Assembly: GCA_020746105.1 (NCBI GenBank)
Contig: JAJGST010000022.1
Coordinates: forward strand, 973,223 to 1,037,222
From: Trogon surrucura
Taxonomy: Eukaryota > Chordata > Aves > Trogoniformes > Trogonidae
Reading direction: 5' to 3'
DNA length: 64,000 nucleotides
Part shown: in pieces, positions 33,523 to 45,859 of the stretch
Layout: every line of letters starts with the position of its first letter
Position numbering within the stretch: the first letter of the stretch is position 1
Made by a program: the position numbers and the translations under genes
The notes under the pieces: generated by a model
Database searches by the model: none
What the model was told of the DNA's origin: nothing
What the model saw: the letters and a program-made list of their open reading frames with translations, nothing else

Positions 33523-34588
33523 ATGGTTGCCACCAGGTCAATGGTTGTTAGAAAAACTGTGGGCACCCAGACAGAGGCCCCACGTAAGCATGTGGGTGTT
33601 CAGGCCTCGGGCTGCAGAGAGAGCAGGAGCCTGGCACTGGCCATGGAGGGTAGTGGAAGTGACACTTGTGTGAGATGTGACCAGGTGAGCGATCTGCTTA
33701 GCCTGGTGGCTGAGCTGAAGGAGGAAGTAGAAAGGCTGAGGAGCATTAGGGAGTCAGAGAGAGACAGATCGGTGGAGTCACGTCCTGAATGGCGAGCAGC
33801 AAGCTCCACAAAGAGCTGAATATCCCCCCACCTCTGGCCATCAGGCAAAAGGGGGGGACCTAAAGGATAGGGAGGAGTGGAAGCAGGTGCCTGCCAGGAG
33901 AGGAAGGAAAATCCTTGCCCGGCCTCCCTCACCTGCCCGGTTGCCCCTGCAAAACAGGTGTGGGGCTCTAGACAATGAGAGCCAGGCAAAGGAAGAGTCA
34001 GTGGAGGGTTCACCCATAGGGCTGTCTAGGGTGAGTCACTCGGATACACGCATTAGGACTTCTTCATCTAAGAAAAAAAGGAGGGTAATTGTAATTGGAG
34101 ACTCCCTCTTGAGGGGAACAGAGGGCCTTGTCTGCCGCCCTGATCCGACCCACAGGGAAGTCTGCTGCCTCCCTGGGGCCCGAGTTAAGGATGTTAGCAA
34201 GAAGCTTCCTGGTCTGGTCAAACCCACGGACTATTACCCGCTTTTGGTTATGCAGATCAGTAATGATGAGATAGTAGAGAGATGGCCAGAAGCAATCAAA
34301 AGGGACTTTAGTGCACTGGGGCGGATGCTAGAAGGATCAGGCGCACAGGTTGTGTTTGCCTCTATTCCTTCAATTATGAGGAAAAATAGTGGTAGGTTTG
34401 ACAAAGTGCAGCAGATTAATACTTGGCTAAAGGGGTGGTGCCAGCGGTCTAGCTTTGGATTTTTTAACCATGGGGAGATCTACAGGGCACCTGATCTACT
34501 GAAACAAGCTGGGGTTCAAATGACACAAAGGGAAAAAAGGATCCTTGGTCACGAGCTGGTGGGACTCATAGAGCGTTCTTTAAACTAG
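33523..34588 (+). pseudogene. CR1 ORF1 (zinc/coiled-coil and SGNH esterase-like), one frameshift
   Basis: Starts at ATG 33523 (VATRSMVVRKTV). The N-terminal part has a short C-x2-C unit (TCVRCDQVSDL) and a coiled coil (LSLVAELKEEVERLRSIRES). A 2-base loss near 33763-33770 relative to the copy at 63319 ends the first frame at 33819. The second frame (33887-34588) carries the esterase-like domain: VIVIGDSLLRG (nucleophile block), SNDEI, SGAQVVFASIP, INTWLKGWC, ending LVGLIERSLN. The family's ORF1 is thought to bind the element RNA and aid transposition; the esterase role is known only in outline. The ORF2 ATG follows two bases after the stop. Confidence 0.85.
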
Positions 34589-34590
34589 AT

Positions 34591-37423
34591 ATGAAGGGGG
34601 ATGGGGTTATAGCTGGGATTGCAGCGGGGCAGTGCTCTAGAAATTATGAGGACCGGGTGGCCTTCCGTCCCCCTAGGGTGAGATCAGTGTGCTCAGCTTG
34701 CTCCCTAAAATGCTTATACACCAATGCACGCAGCATGGGGAATAAGCAGGAGGAGCTAGAAACCTGGGTTCGGGCAGGAGATTATGATCTGGTGGCAATT
34801 ACAGAGACATGGTGGGACAGCTCACATGACTGGAATGTGGTCATGGGTGGCTATGTCCTTTTCAGGAAAGACAGGCCAGCCAGGCGAGGTGGTGGAGTCG
34901 CTCTTTACGTGAAAGAGCAACTACAATGTCTTGAATACCATCCAGGCATGGATGAGGAGCAAGTTGAGAGTGTATGGGTTAGAATTAAGGGGCAGGCTGG
35001 CAGGAGAGATACTGTTGTGGGTGTCTATTACAGGCCACCAGATCAGGGTGAGGAAGTTGATGAGGCCTTCTACAGGCAGCTGAGAGCGGTCTCACAATCA
35101 CAGGCCCTGGTTGTTGTGGGGGATTTTAACTTCCCTGATATTTGCTGGAAGGACAACTCAGCCAGCCAGCCACAGTCCAGGAGGTTCCTCCAGTGCATCG
35201 ATGATAATTTTCTGATGCAAATGGTGGAGGAGCCAACTAGGAGAGGAGCACTGCTGGACCTCATCCTCGCTAACAAGGAGGATCTGGTTGAAGCAGTAAA
35301 GGTTGAGGGCTGCCTTGGCTGCAGTGACCATGAAATGGTGGAGTTCAGGATCTCATGTAGCAGAAACAAAATAGCAAGCAGAATTGCAACCCTGGACTTT
35401 GCCAAGGCAAACTTTGGCTTTTTCAAACAGTTACTCGAGAAAATCCCATGGGCAAGGTTGTTTGAAGGTAAAGGGGCCCAAGATAGTTGGTTAGCGTTCA
35501 GGGACTGCTTCTACCGTGCTCAAGATCAGAGCATCCCGACACGTAGGAAGTCAAGGAAGGGAGCCAGGAGACCTGCGTGGCTAAACAGGGATCTGCTGGG
35601 TAAGCTCAAGTGCAAGAGGAGAATTTACAGATCTTGGAAGGCAGGGCTGGCCACTTGGGAAGAATATAAGGCTGTTGTCTGAGGATGTAGGGAGGCAACT
35701 AGGAAAGCAAAGGCCTCCCTAGAATTGAACCTGGCGAGAGGGGTCAAGGACAACAGGAAGAGCTTTTTCAAATACGTGGCAGATAAAACTACCACCAGAG
35801 GCAATGTAGGCCCACTGATGAATGAGGTGGGTGCCTTGGTGACAGAAGATACAGAGAAGGCAGAGTTACTGAATGCCTGAGGCCCCAGAGGAAGTCAGGG
35901 CAGTGAAGGAGTTTGCTTTAGCCGATGAGGACTGGGTTAGGGACCAATTAAGCAATCTGGACATCCATAAATCCATGGGTCCAGATGGGATGCACCCACG
36001 GGTGCTGAGGGAGCTGGCTGATGTCATTGCTAGACCACTCTCCATCATCTTTGCCAAGTCTTGGGAGACGGGAGAGGTGCCTGAGGACTGGAGGGAAGCA
36101 AATGTCACTCCAGTCTTCAGAAAGGGCAAGAAGGAGGACCCGGGTAACTATAGACCGGTCAGCCTCACCTCCATCCCTGGGAAAGTGATGGAACGACTTA
36201 TCCTTGGTGCCATCTCAAGGCATATCAAGGATAAGAGGGTCATTAGAGACAGTCAACAGGGCTTCACCAAGGGGAAGTCGTGCTTGACTAACCTCATAGC
36301 CTTTTACGAGGATATAACAAGGTGGATAGATGATGGCAGAGCGGTGGATGTGGTCTACCTTGACTTCAGTAAAGCATTTGACACAGTCTCCCACAGCATC
36401 CTTGCTGCTAAACTGAGGAAGTGTGGTCTAGACTCTCGGGTAGTGAGGTGGACTGTGAACTGGCTAAGGGGAAGAAGCCAAAGAGTTTTGGTCAATGGGG
36501 CGGAGTCTGGTTGGAGGCCTGTATCCAGTGGAGTCCCTCAAGGGTCGGTACTGGGACCAGTATTATTCAATATATTCATCAATGATTTGGATGAGGGACT
36601 AGAGAGTACTGTCAGCAAGTTTGCTGATGACACCAAGCTGGGTGGAGTGGCTGACACACCAGAAGGCTGTGCTGCCATTCAGCGAGACCTGGACAGGCTG
36701 GAGAGTTGGTCGGGGAAAAATTTAATGAAATATAACAAGGGTGAGTGTAGAGTCTTGCATCTGGGTAGGAACAACCCCAGGTTCCAGTATAAGTTGGGGA
36801 ATGACTTATTAGAGAGTAGTGTAGGGGAAAGGGACCTGGGAGTCTTGGTGGACAGCAGGATGACCATGAGCCAGCACTGTGCCCTTGTGGCCAGGAAGGC
36901 CAATGGCATCCTGGGGTGTATTAGAAGGGGGGTGGTTAGTAGGTCAAGAGAGGTTCTCCTTCCCCTCTACTCTGCCCTAGTGAGACCCCATCTGGAATAT
37001 TGTGTCCAGTTCTGGGCCCCTCAGTTCAAGAAAGAGAGGGAACTGATGGAGAGAGTCCAGCACAGGGCAACTAGGATGATTAAGGGAGTGGAGCATCTCC
37101 CTTATGAGAAAAGACTGAGGGAGCTGGGGCTCTTTAGTTTGGAGAAGAGGAGGCTGAGGGGTGACCTCATTAATGTTTACAAATATATCAAGGGTGAGTG
37201 TCAAGAGGATGGAGCCAGGCTCTTCTCGGTGACAACCACTGATAGGACAAGGGGTAATGGGCTGAAACTGGAACATAAGAGGTTCCGCTTAAACTCGAGA
37301 AGAAACTTCTTCTCAGTGAGGGTGACGGAGCCCTGGAACAGGCTGCCCAGAGAGGTTGTGGAGTCTCCTTCTCTGGAGACATTCAAGACCTGCCTGGACA
37401 CGTTCCTGTGTAGCATAATCTAG
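34591..37423 (+). pseudogene. CR1 ORF2 with nonsense codon and 53-bp deletion (copy D)
   Basis: The endonuclease is open for 363 codons ([44 protein letters not shown]). It ends at a TGA (35680-35682) where copy B has CGA, a change expected from CpG decay. Near 35877, 53 bases are missing compared with copy B (between GAATGCC and TGAGGCC). The RT is then open for 516 codons (35873-37423) with [42 protein letters not shown] and the full C terminus. Both lesions are also present in the minus-strand segment at 41615-44226. Confidence 0.92.
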
Positions 37424-37504
37424 GCATTCCTGCTCTGGCAGGGGGATTGGACTTGATGATCTTTCGAGGTCCCTTCCAATCCCTAACATTCTATGATTCT
37501 ATGA

Positions 37505-39156
37505 AAACAGAAAAAATATTTTGAAGTGCACAAGCCTTTCCCTTATTCTATAATTGTTTATGCTGGGGAAAAAAATTCTGTACAGTGCAGAAAAAAATGC
37601 TTTTCTCAGTTACTAATTTTATTTATAAACTATAACAGTGCTGGCACCAATAATATGTAACAGAGAAGACTTATTCCTTCTACTCATTACATTCATCTGC
37701 TGATGCACCGAGGCATAATTAGGAGATGGAGATAAATACAGATGTCAGTTTTGGGTGTGGTATGGTTCTGGTTAAGTACATTTTATTCATCCTGTCAAAG
37801 TATCTACGAATTAGTTTTTCTGAGAGAAAATTAACTCATGGTATAAGTATGCATTACATTTTTGCTCTTCATAAGGAAAAGATGCTGTTCCTTCTTTACA
37901 CATAGCTTATAGAAGGGATGTTTTGTATTTTGTACAATACCATCAACTATAAAGCCTAAAATTATGACACTGTTTTCTGTTTGGTTCCACAGTCACTTGG
38001 CGTACATATTTTAACAAAAAAACATATTACAGTTCTCTAAAAATCTGCAGCTGGTCTAACCCTCTCTCTGCAAAATAAGTTTGAAAATAATATTAAATTC
38101 ATAAAGACTGTACTTCACAGCCATCTTAATCTCATTTTGTCCAGCTATATGAAGCTTTGTCAAAGAATGATCCCCATGTGATGAATTCCATGATCCTTAC
38201 TGCTGGAGAAACTTTCCTTAGAAGCTTATCAAGTTTCAAAAAGACTAAATTCTCAAAAGGACTATAGGGACTAAGAAAAAAGCCACAGTATAACAGTTCT
38301 TGGTTTTCCTCCTCTTATTCTCTTTAGCAAAATACAATTGTACAAGATCAGGTATGGAGAATATCCAAGGTGAAAGACCCCACCAACCTGCCCACGTCCC
38401 CCAAACCACCACACACAACCCTAACATGATCAAAGAGATCTAATCACCAAATCCAGAACAGACAAAAAAAAGGTGTTCAGTGAAAAAAAATTGAATTTAG
38501 TATCCTGCTGAGAAATAACTGTCATGTTTAAGGAATAATGACTTAATGAGATCATCTGAACACCAGAGAAACATTACCGAATACACTTATACAAGCATTA
38601 ACCCTGACCTTAAAAGTAGGTTTGACAATTCAACCTGCATCTCAACTATATCATTAGCTTTACACTGTCAAATCCCCTCCAAAGCATATTTATGCACATT
38701 TCCTCTCATTTGGATACCTTCATAGGAAAAATGTAATTTCATTCCTTTCTCAAGAAGGAAAATATACAATCCAGTTCTCATGTAGTTCAACTCAGTAATG
38801 CAGGATATGATGAAAACTTACATTAGAATGTGAAATGGCCACAGTTTGATTACATTTATGTTGAAAAGGCTTCTGTAGATGGCATATTTATGTACATTCA
38901 GACAGCTGTAACATCTGCTTGGGAAGCATTCATAAAAAGCTTTTCTCTACTGCCCATCCTAGCTAGTAGATGACAGAAATTAAAAAAAGACCTACTGGAT
39001 CACATACATTCATTCCAGCACAATTTAAGAAAGTAGTTCTCTTAATAGAACCAATCTCAATGAAGAATATTAAAAATATTGTTGTTCCAGTTTTCTTATT
39101 TGTCAGATGGGTAAAACACCACACACACTGCTGGTACCATATGGTCCTTATAGGAG
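37505..39156. other. AT-rich intronic sequence, nothing recognised
   Basis: About 1.65 kb between the full-length CR1 and an LTR fragment. No exon or element recognised. It lies in the spacer of the large inverted CR1 pair. Confidence 0.5.
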
Positions 39157-39352
39157 GCAAGTATAAGCAAGAGCCTTTCTGCATCCCAGTCCCAGGCAGT
39201 AACCGCAAACATCAGGTGTTATCACTGCTGGTAGCACACACTGTCTGCAAAAACATGCTGCTGACTCCAGAACGTGCAGCCTCTTAGAAGAGACTCGTCT
39301 GAAAAGTAAAATCACTGAACAGAACTGGTTCTGGTTAGCTCAAACCAGGACA
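39157..39352 (-). mobile_element. 5' end of an LTR of the 20065-20817 family
   Basis: Minus strand from TGTCCTGGTTTGAGCTAACC at 39352 matches the first ~195 bases of the LTR at 20065 (AGTGATTTTACTTTTCAG; GCAGACAGTGTGTGCTACC; TGCCTGGGACTGGGATGC). The rest of the LTR is absent. Confidence 0.8.
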
Positions 39353-39919
39353 AATACTCAGGAAGCTCTACAAGAAGAACACAAAAGTTGACAAGCATCC
39401 AAAAAGGGACAGATAGGCTCCTTAGAAACTACCTGAATGCTCTTTGTTCTCCCTTGCAGAGATCCCATTGTTCAAGAGACTCTTTTGCAATCCCTGAAAT
39501 GATCATTCCATAAGCATATTTGAAACAGAGAAGTACCTTCAATTTTCTTTTACAAAAATCTATTTTATACTGTCTGCCACAGTATATACATGTATTACAT
39601 GTACTAGTCAAATGTTCTTTGTATCTTTTAATTATATCTCAGTCCAATACTGTTGGCACTTACATTAGCACAGAAGTAGTTAACTTTTTCACTACAGAAA
39701 AGGGTTTAAAAAAACCCAGTCTAGTTATGAAAAGACAGGTAGATGAAAAAATGTTTTTAAAAACAGAATGAATGCTGAAGTTATTTTCTTCCCCAAATTG
39801 TTACTGCACATCTAAATTAAATGTTCCACAATCTACTTTTGAAATGTCACAACAGTTCATTCTTCCCTATGATTTTCTAATTTTAATTTGCATACTGACC
39901 GCAAGAAAATTTATGAAAT
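39353..39919. other. AT-rich intronic sequence, nothing recognised
   Basis: About 570 bases without element hallmarks. Confidence 0.45.
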
Positions 39920-40049
39920 TGTATTGGGTTTGTGTAGCAAGGTTTTGGTAGCAGGGGGACTACAGGGGTGGCTTCTGTGAGAAGCTGCTAGACATTTCCC
40001 CCATGCCCAATAGAGCCAATGTCAGCCAGCTCCAAGACAGACAGACCAC
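39920..40049 (+). mobile_element. 5' end of an ERV LTR (15976 family)
   Basis: TGTATTGGGTTTGTGTAGCA through GTGAGAAGCTGCTAGACATT and CCAATGTCAGCCAGCTCC: the first ~130 bases of the LTR family seen at 15976, 22648 and 54995. Truncated at about 40049. Confidence 0.82.
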
Positions 40050-40250
40050 CGAAAATGTTTAAAAAAGTATATAATTATTTTCTTAAAAATAAAAATATTG
40101 AATCTAGAAAAGAAACACAATTTTATCCAATTACACAGTTTTGTGAGTTATGTAAAAAAAACCCCACCCTTCAGGAGCTTAAAATTACACCATATTCTTC
40201 CTATTCCTATTCACAGTTCACATCTTGGCAGTTTTTGAAAAAGTGCATTG

Positions 40251-40925
40251 ATCATAGAATCATAGAATCACAGAATGATTTGGGTTGGAAGGGACCTCAA
40301 AAGATCATCTAGTTCCAACCCCCCTGCCATGGTCGGAACATCTCCCACTAGATCAGGTTGCTCAAGGCTCCATCCAACCTGGCCTTGAACACTTCCAGGG
40401 ATGGAGCATCCACGACTTCTCTGGGCAGCCTGTTCCAGTGCCTCACCACCCTCAGGGTAAAGAACTTCTTCCTTAGATCTAGTCTAAACCTATGCTCTTC
40501 CAGCTTCCACCCATTGCCCCTTGTCCTATCACTACAGGCCCTTGTAAAAAGTCCCTCCCCAGCCTTCTTGTAGGCCCCCTTCAGGTACTGGGAGGCCGCT
40601 ATAAGGTTTCCCCGGAGCTTTCTTTTTTTCCAGGCTGAACAAGCCCAACTCTCTCAGCCTGTCCTCACGGAAGAGGTGCTCCAGCCCTCTGACCATCTTG
40701 GTAGCCCTCCTCTGGACTCACTCCAACAGCTCCATGCCTTTCATGTGTTGGGGGCTCCAGAGCTGGATGCAGTGTTCCAGGTGGGGTCTCACCAGGGCAG
40801 AGCAGAGGAGCAGAATCACCTCCCTTGACCTGCTGGCCACACAGCTCTCAATGCAGCCCAGGACACGGTTGGCTTTCTGGGCCACAAGCACACACTGTTG
40901 GCTCATGTTGATCTTATCATCCAAC
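40251..40925 (-). repeat. CR1 3' fragment
   Basis: 3' end at 40251 with three octamers, 3' UTR (TTCCAACCCCCCTGCCATGG), and C-terminal CR1 codons in two frames (RGKPYSGLPVPEGGLQEG-type shift; 40718-40924 [20 protein letters not shown]). Oldish subfamily, like 23694 and 58865. Confidence 0.85.
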
Positions 40926-41413
40926 TAATACTACCTTTACATATATATCCAGTTCTAAAGAAATACTGGAATACTCTACAGAAAAGTTGTGTTATGTCAG
41001 AATACCTGTTAAAATACTTAGATTAGGCAGTAATCTTGTTTCTGCACAACTACAAGTTGCTAGTGTATTCTGAGTGAACTGTGCAGGTGTAAAAGCTACA
41101 TCTGTTTTGTACTCAGCAAGTTCCTGTCTTACATAATCCTTGAAGGAGCTTTGAATAATTGGTGGTACAATGTTTCTCCAATGTCAAGCCCCTAGTTCTG
41201 CAGAAAGCAGTAAGAATAAATTACTGGACAACCTCAAAAACATACATAATTGAATAAACACACTAAAGGAAACGCATGCACAAAAATTTGATTACCATTT
41301 TTTTCTAAACAAATGTAAGATGACATACCATGGCCCTATAAATGATAGTTAGACAAAACAAGTTTGCAGTCAGACTTTCCAAGGTGAAGATGGTGCGTTT
41401 CCTCTACAACATC
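40926..41413. other. Intronic sequence, nothing recognised
   Basis: About 490 bases between two CR1 elements, without recognisable features. Confidence 0.45.
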
Positions 41414-41614
41414 AGAGAATCACAGAATCACACAGAATCACAGAACATTAGGGGCTGGAAAGGACCTCAAAAGATCATCTAGTCCAGCTCCCCTGCCAGA
41501 GCAGGATCACCTACAGTAGGTCACACAGGAACACGTCCAGGTGGGTTTTGAATGTCTCCAGAGAAGGAGACTCCACAACCTCCCTGGGCAGCCTGTTCCA
41601 GTGCTCTGTCACCC

Positions 41615-44226
41615 TCGCTGAGAAGAAGTTTCTTCTCGAGTTTAAGCGGAACCTCTTATGTTCCAGTTTCAGCCCATTACCCCTTGTCCTATCAGTGGTT
41701 GTCACCGAGAAGAGCCTGGCTCCATCCTCCTGACACTCACCCTTGATATATTTGTAAACATTAATGAGGTCACCCCTCAATCTCCTCCAAACTAAAGAGC
41801 CCCAGTTCCATCAAGTCTTTTCTCATAAGGGAGATGCTCCACTCCCTTAATCATCCTAGTTGCCCTGTGCTGGACTCTCTCCAGCACTTCCCTGTCTTTC
41901 TTGAACTGAGGGGCCCAGAACTGGACACAATATTCCAGATGGGGTCTCACTAGGGCAGAGTAGAGGGGAAGGAGAACCTCTCTTGACCTACCAGCCACCC
42001 CCCTTCTAATACACCCCAGGATGCCATTGGCCTTCTTGGCCACAAGGGCACAGTGCTGGCTCATGGGCATCCTGCCGTCCACCAAGACTCCCAGGTCCCT
42101 TTCCCCTACACTGATCTCTAATAAGTCATTCCCCAACTTATACTGGAACCTGGGGTTGTTCCTACCCAGATGCAAAACTCTACACTCACCCTTGTTATAT
42201 TTCATTAAATTTTTCCCCGCTCAACTCTCCAGCCTGTCTAGGTCTCGCTGAATGGCAGCACAGCCTTCTGGTGTGTCAGCCACTCCTCCCAGCTTGGTGT
42301 CATCAGCAAACTTGCTGATAGTACTCTCTAGTCCCTCATCCAAGTCATCGATGAATATATTGAATAATACTGGTCCCAGTACCGACCCTTGAGGGACTCC
42401 ACTGGATACAGGCCTCCAACCAGACTCCGCCCCATTGACCACGACTCTTTGGCTTCTTCCCCTTAGCCAGTTCACAGTCCACCTCACTACCCGAGAGTCT
42501 AGACCACACTTCCTCAGTTTAGCAGCAAGGATGCTGTGGGAGACTGTGTCAAATGCTTTACTGAAGTCAAGGTAGACCACATCCACCGCTCTGCCATCAT
42601 CCATCCACCTTGTTATATCCTCGTAAAAGGCTATGAGGTTAGTCAAGCACGACTTCCCCTTGGTGAAGCCCTGTTGACTGTCTCTAATGACCCTCTTATC
42701 CTTGATATGCCTTGAGATGGCACCAAGGATAAGTCGTTCCATCACTTTCCCAGGGATGGAGGTGAGGCTGACCGGTCTATAGTTACCCGGGTCCTCCTTC
42801 TTGCCCTTTTTGAAGACTGGAGTGACATTTGCTTCCCTCCAGTCCTCAGGCACCTCTCCCGTCTCCCAAGACTTGGCAAAGATGATGGAGAGTGGTCTAG
42901 CAATGACATCAGCCAGCTCCCTCAGCACCCGTGGATGCATCCCATCTGGACCCATGGATTTATGGATGTCCAGATTGCTTAATTGGTCCCTAACCCAGTC
43001 CTCATCGGCTAAAGCAAACTCCTCCACTGCCCTGACTTCCTCTGGGGCCTCAGGCATTCAGTAACTCTGCCTTCTCTGTATCTTCTGTCACCAAGGCACC
43101 CACCTCATTCATCAGTGGGCCTACATTGCCTCTGGTGGTAGTTTTATCTGCCACGTATTTGAAAAAGCTCTTCCTGTTGTCCTTGACCCCTCTTGCCAGG
43201 TTCAATTCTAGGGAGGCCTTTGCTTTCCTAGTTGCCTCCCTACATCCTCAGACAACAGCCTTATATTCTTCCCAAGTGGCCAGCCCTGCCTTCCAAGATC
43301 TGTAAATTCTCCTCTTGCACTTGAGCTTACCCAGCAGATCCCTGTTGAGCCACGCAGGTCTCCTGGCTCCCTTCCTTGACTTCCTACATGGCGGGATGCT
43401 CTGATCTTGAGCACGGTAGAAGCAGTCCCTGAACGCTAACCAACTATCTTGGGCCCCTTTACCTTCAAACAACCTTGCCCATGGGATTTTCTCGAGTAAC
43501 TGTTTGAAAAAGCCCAAGTTTGCCTTGGCAAAGTCCAGGGTTGCAATTCTGCTTGCTATTTTGTTTCTGCTACATGAGATCCTGAACTCCACCATTTCAT
43601 GGTCACTGCAGCCAAGGCAGCCCTCAACCTTTACTGCTTCAACCAGATCCTCCTTGTTAGCGAGGATGAGGTCCAGCAGTGCTCCTCTCCTAGTTGGCTC
43701 CTCCACCATTTGCATCAGAAAATTATCATCGATGCACTGGAGGAACCTCCTGGACTGTGGCTGGCTGGCTGAGTTGTCCTTCCAGCAAATATCAGGGAAG
43801 TTAAAATCCCCCACAACAACCAGGGCCTGTGATTGTGAGATCACTCTCAGCTGCCTGTAGAAGGCCTCATCAACTTCCTCACCCTGATCTGGTGGCCTGT
43901 AATAGACACCCACAACAGTATCTCTCCTGCCAGCCTGCCCCTTAATTCTAACCCATACACTCTCAACTTGCTCCTCATCCATACCTGGATGGTATTCAAG
44001 ACATTGTAGTTGCTCTTTCACGTAAAGAGCGACTCCACCACCTCGCCTGGCTGGCCTGTCTTTCCTGAAAAGGACATAGCCACCCATGACCACATTCCAG
44101 TCATGTGAGCTGTCCCACCATGTCTCTGTAATTGCCACCAGATCATAATCTCCTGCCCGAACCCAGGTTTCTAGCTCCTCCTGCTTATTCCCCATGCTGC
44201 GTGCATTGGTGTATAAGCATTTCAGG
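41615..44226 (-). other. D-type CR1 block inside the L-type CR1
   Basis: Upstream of the L-type tail the sequence changes between 41606 and 41626 from L-type (CCAGTGCTCTGTCACCCTC) to D-type (GAGAAGAAGTTTCTTCTCGA) at the homologous position and in frame. It then follows copy D back to the endonuclease start ([14 protein letters not shown]), including D's TGA (43248-43250) and D's 53-bp deletion (near 43055). At 44226-44232 it meets L-type RT sequence (RPVSLTS) across a shared CTCCCT. Scattered differences from D show it is not a perfect copy (for example, K keeps the common AGGGAAGTGCTGGAG where D has a change). Confidence 0.88.
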
Positions 44227-45542
44227 GAGGTGAGGCTGACCGGTCTGTAGTTACCCGGGTCCTCCTTCCTGCCCTTCTTATAGACTGGAGTGACATTCGC
44301 TTTCCTCCAGTCTTCAGGCACCTCTCCTGTTACCCACGACTTACCAAAGATGATGGAGAGTGGCCTAGCAATGACTCCCGCCAGCTCCCTCAGCACCCAT
44401 GGGTGCATCCCATCAGGGCCCATGGATTTATGGATGTTTAAATGTTCAAATTGATCCTTAACACAGTCCTCATCAATCAGGGCAAACTCCTCTTTTATCC
44501 TGACTTCCTCTGGGGTCTCAGGGTACTGAGGCTCCTGAGGACAGTCTCCAACAGTGTAGACAGAGGCAAAGAAGGCATTCAGCAACTCTGCCTTCTTTCT
44601 GTCCTCTGTCTCCAGGGCACCCACCTCATTCACCACAGGGCCCACATTGCCTCTAGTGTTAGTTTTGTCGGCAATGTATTTGAAGAAGCCCTTTCTGTTG
44701 TCCTTGACCTCCCTTGCAAGGTTGAATTCCAAGGAGGCCTTAGCTTTTCTAATTGCCTCCCTACACTCCCTGACAGCTGCCCTGTACTCCACCCAAGTGG
44801 CCAGCCCCTCCTTCCACAATTTATATACCCTCCCCTTCCACCTGAGTCTGCCCAGCAGATCCCTGGTTAACCATGCAGGTCTCCTGGATCTCTTTATTGA
44901 TTTCCTACCTGATGGGATGCACTGATCCTGAGCCTGGAAGAAGTGGTCCTTGAATGCCAACCAACTCTCTTGGGCCCCTTTACCTTTCAGCTCCCTGTCC
45001 CAAGGGGTTTCCCCTAGCAATTGCTTGAAGAGGCCAAAGTTGGCCCTTCTGAAGTCCAGAGTTGTGATCCTGCTTGGTATTCTGTTTTTACCGCACAAGA
45101 TCCTGAACTCCACTATCTCATGGTCGCTGCAGCCAAGATTACCCTCAACCTTCACTGCTTCAACCAGACCTTCCTTGTTGGTGAACACAAGGTCCAGTAG
45201 CGCTCCTCTCCTGGTTGGCTCATCCACCATTTGCATCAAAAAGTTATCATCGATGCACTGTAGGAACCCCCTGGATTGAGGATGGCTGGCTGTGTGGGCC
45301 TTCCAGCAAACATCTGGGTAGTTGAAATCCCCCATGAGAACCAGGGCCTGGGATTGAGAGGCTGCTGTCAGCTGCCTGTAAAAGGCCTCATCAGCTTCCT
45401 TCTCCTGATCAGGTGGTCTGTAATAGACACCCACCACAGTATCACCCATGCTAGCCTGCCCCTTCATTCTCACCCACAAACTCTCTACTTGCTCCTCATC
45501 TGCCCCTGGATGGATCTCAATACACTCCAGTTGCTCACTCAC
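43248..45542 (-). pseudogene. Chimeric CR1 ORF2 frame with two endonuclease domains
   Basis: One open frame of 764 codons. Residues 1-~170 are an L-type endonuclease lacking its first ~80 residues (GDFNYPDVCW, LGCSDHEIVEF); ~170-440 are the L-type linker and start of RT ([27 protein letters not shown]). Then, with no frame break, a complete D-type endonuclease begins ([47 protein letters not shown]) and the frame ends at the D-type TGA after EEYKAVV. The catalytic FADD box is not in this frame. The frame is a by-product of the mosaic structure; there is no sign that it is a selected fusion gene. Confidence 0.85.
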
Positions 45543-45859
45543 GTAAAGAGCAACTCCCCCACCTCACCTTGTTGGCCTGTCTTTCCTAAAAAGAACAGAG
45601 CCATCAAGGCCCACATTCCAGTTATGTGAGCTGTCCCACCACGTCTCTGTAATTGCAATGAGATCATAGTTCTCCAGCTGCACATAGACTTCTAATTCTC
45701 CCTGCTTATTCCCCATGCTTCTTGCATTGGTATACAGACACTTAAGAGATTTAATGGAGCATCTCTTACCATTGCTTGTGCCTTTTACACCTAACCCTGG
45801 GATACTTCCCCCTGGCTCATGTGTAGTGCGTCAGGTTTTATCCCCTTCCTCCTTCCAAC

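Larger units (their letters stand above)
33149..37504 (+). mobile_element. Full-length CR1 (copy D) with 5' UTR, ORF1, ORF2 and 3' tail
   Basis: 4.36 kb from GCTGTCGAGCCCAGCTTCAG to ATTCTATGATTCTATGA. The same first bases (GCTGTCGAG) start the copy at 62934 in different flanking DNA, so this is the true 5' end of the subfamily. Order: 5' UTR, ORF1 (frameshifted), ORF2 (one nonsense codon and a 53-bp deletion), short 3' UTR. Sequence is close to copies A and B, so it is young despite the damage. Confidence 0.93.
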
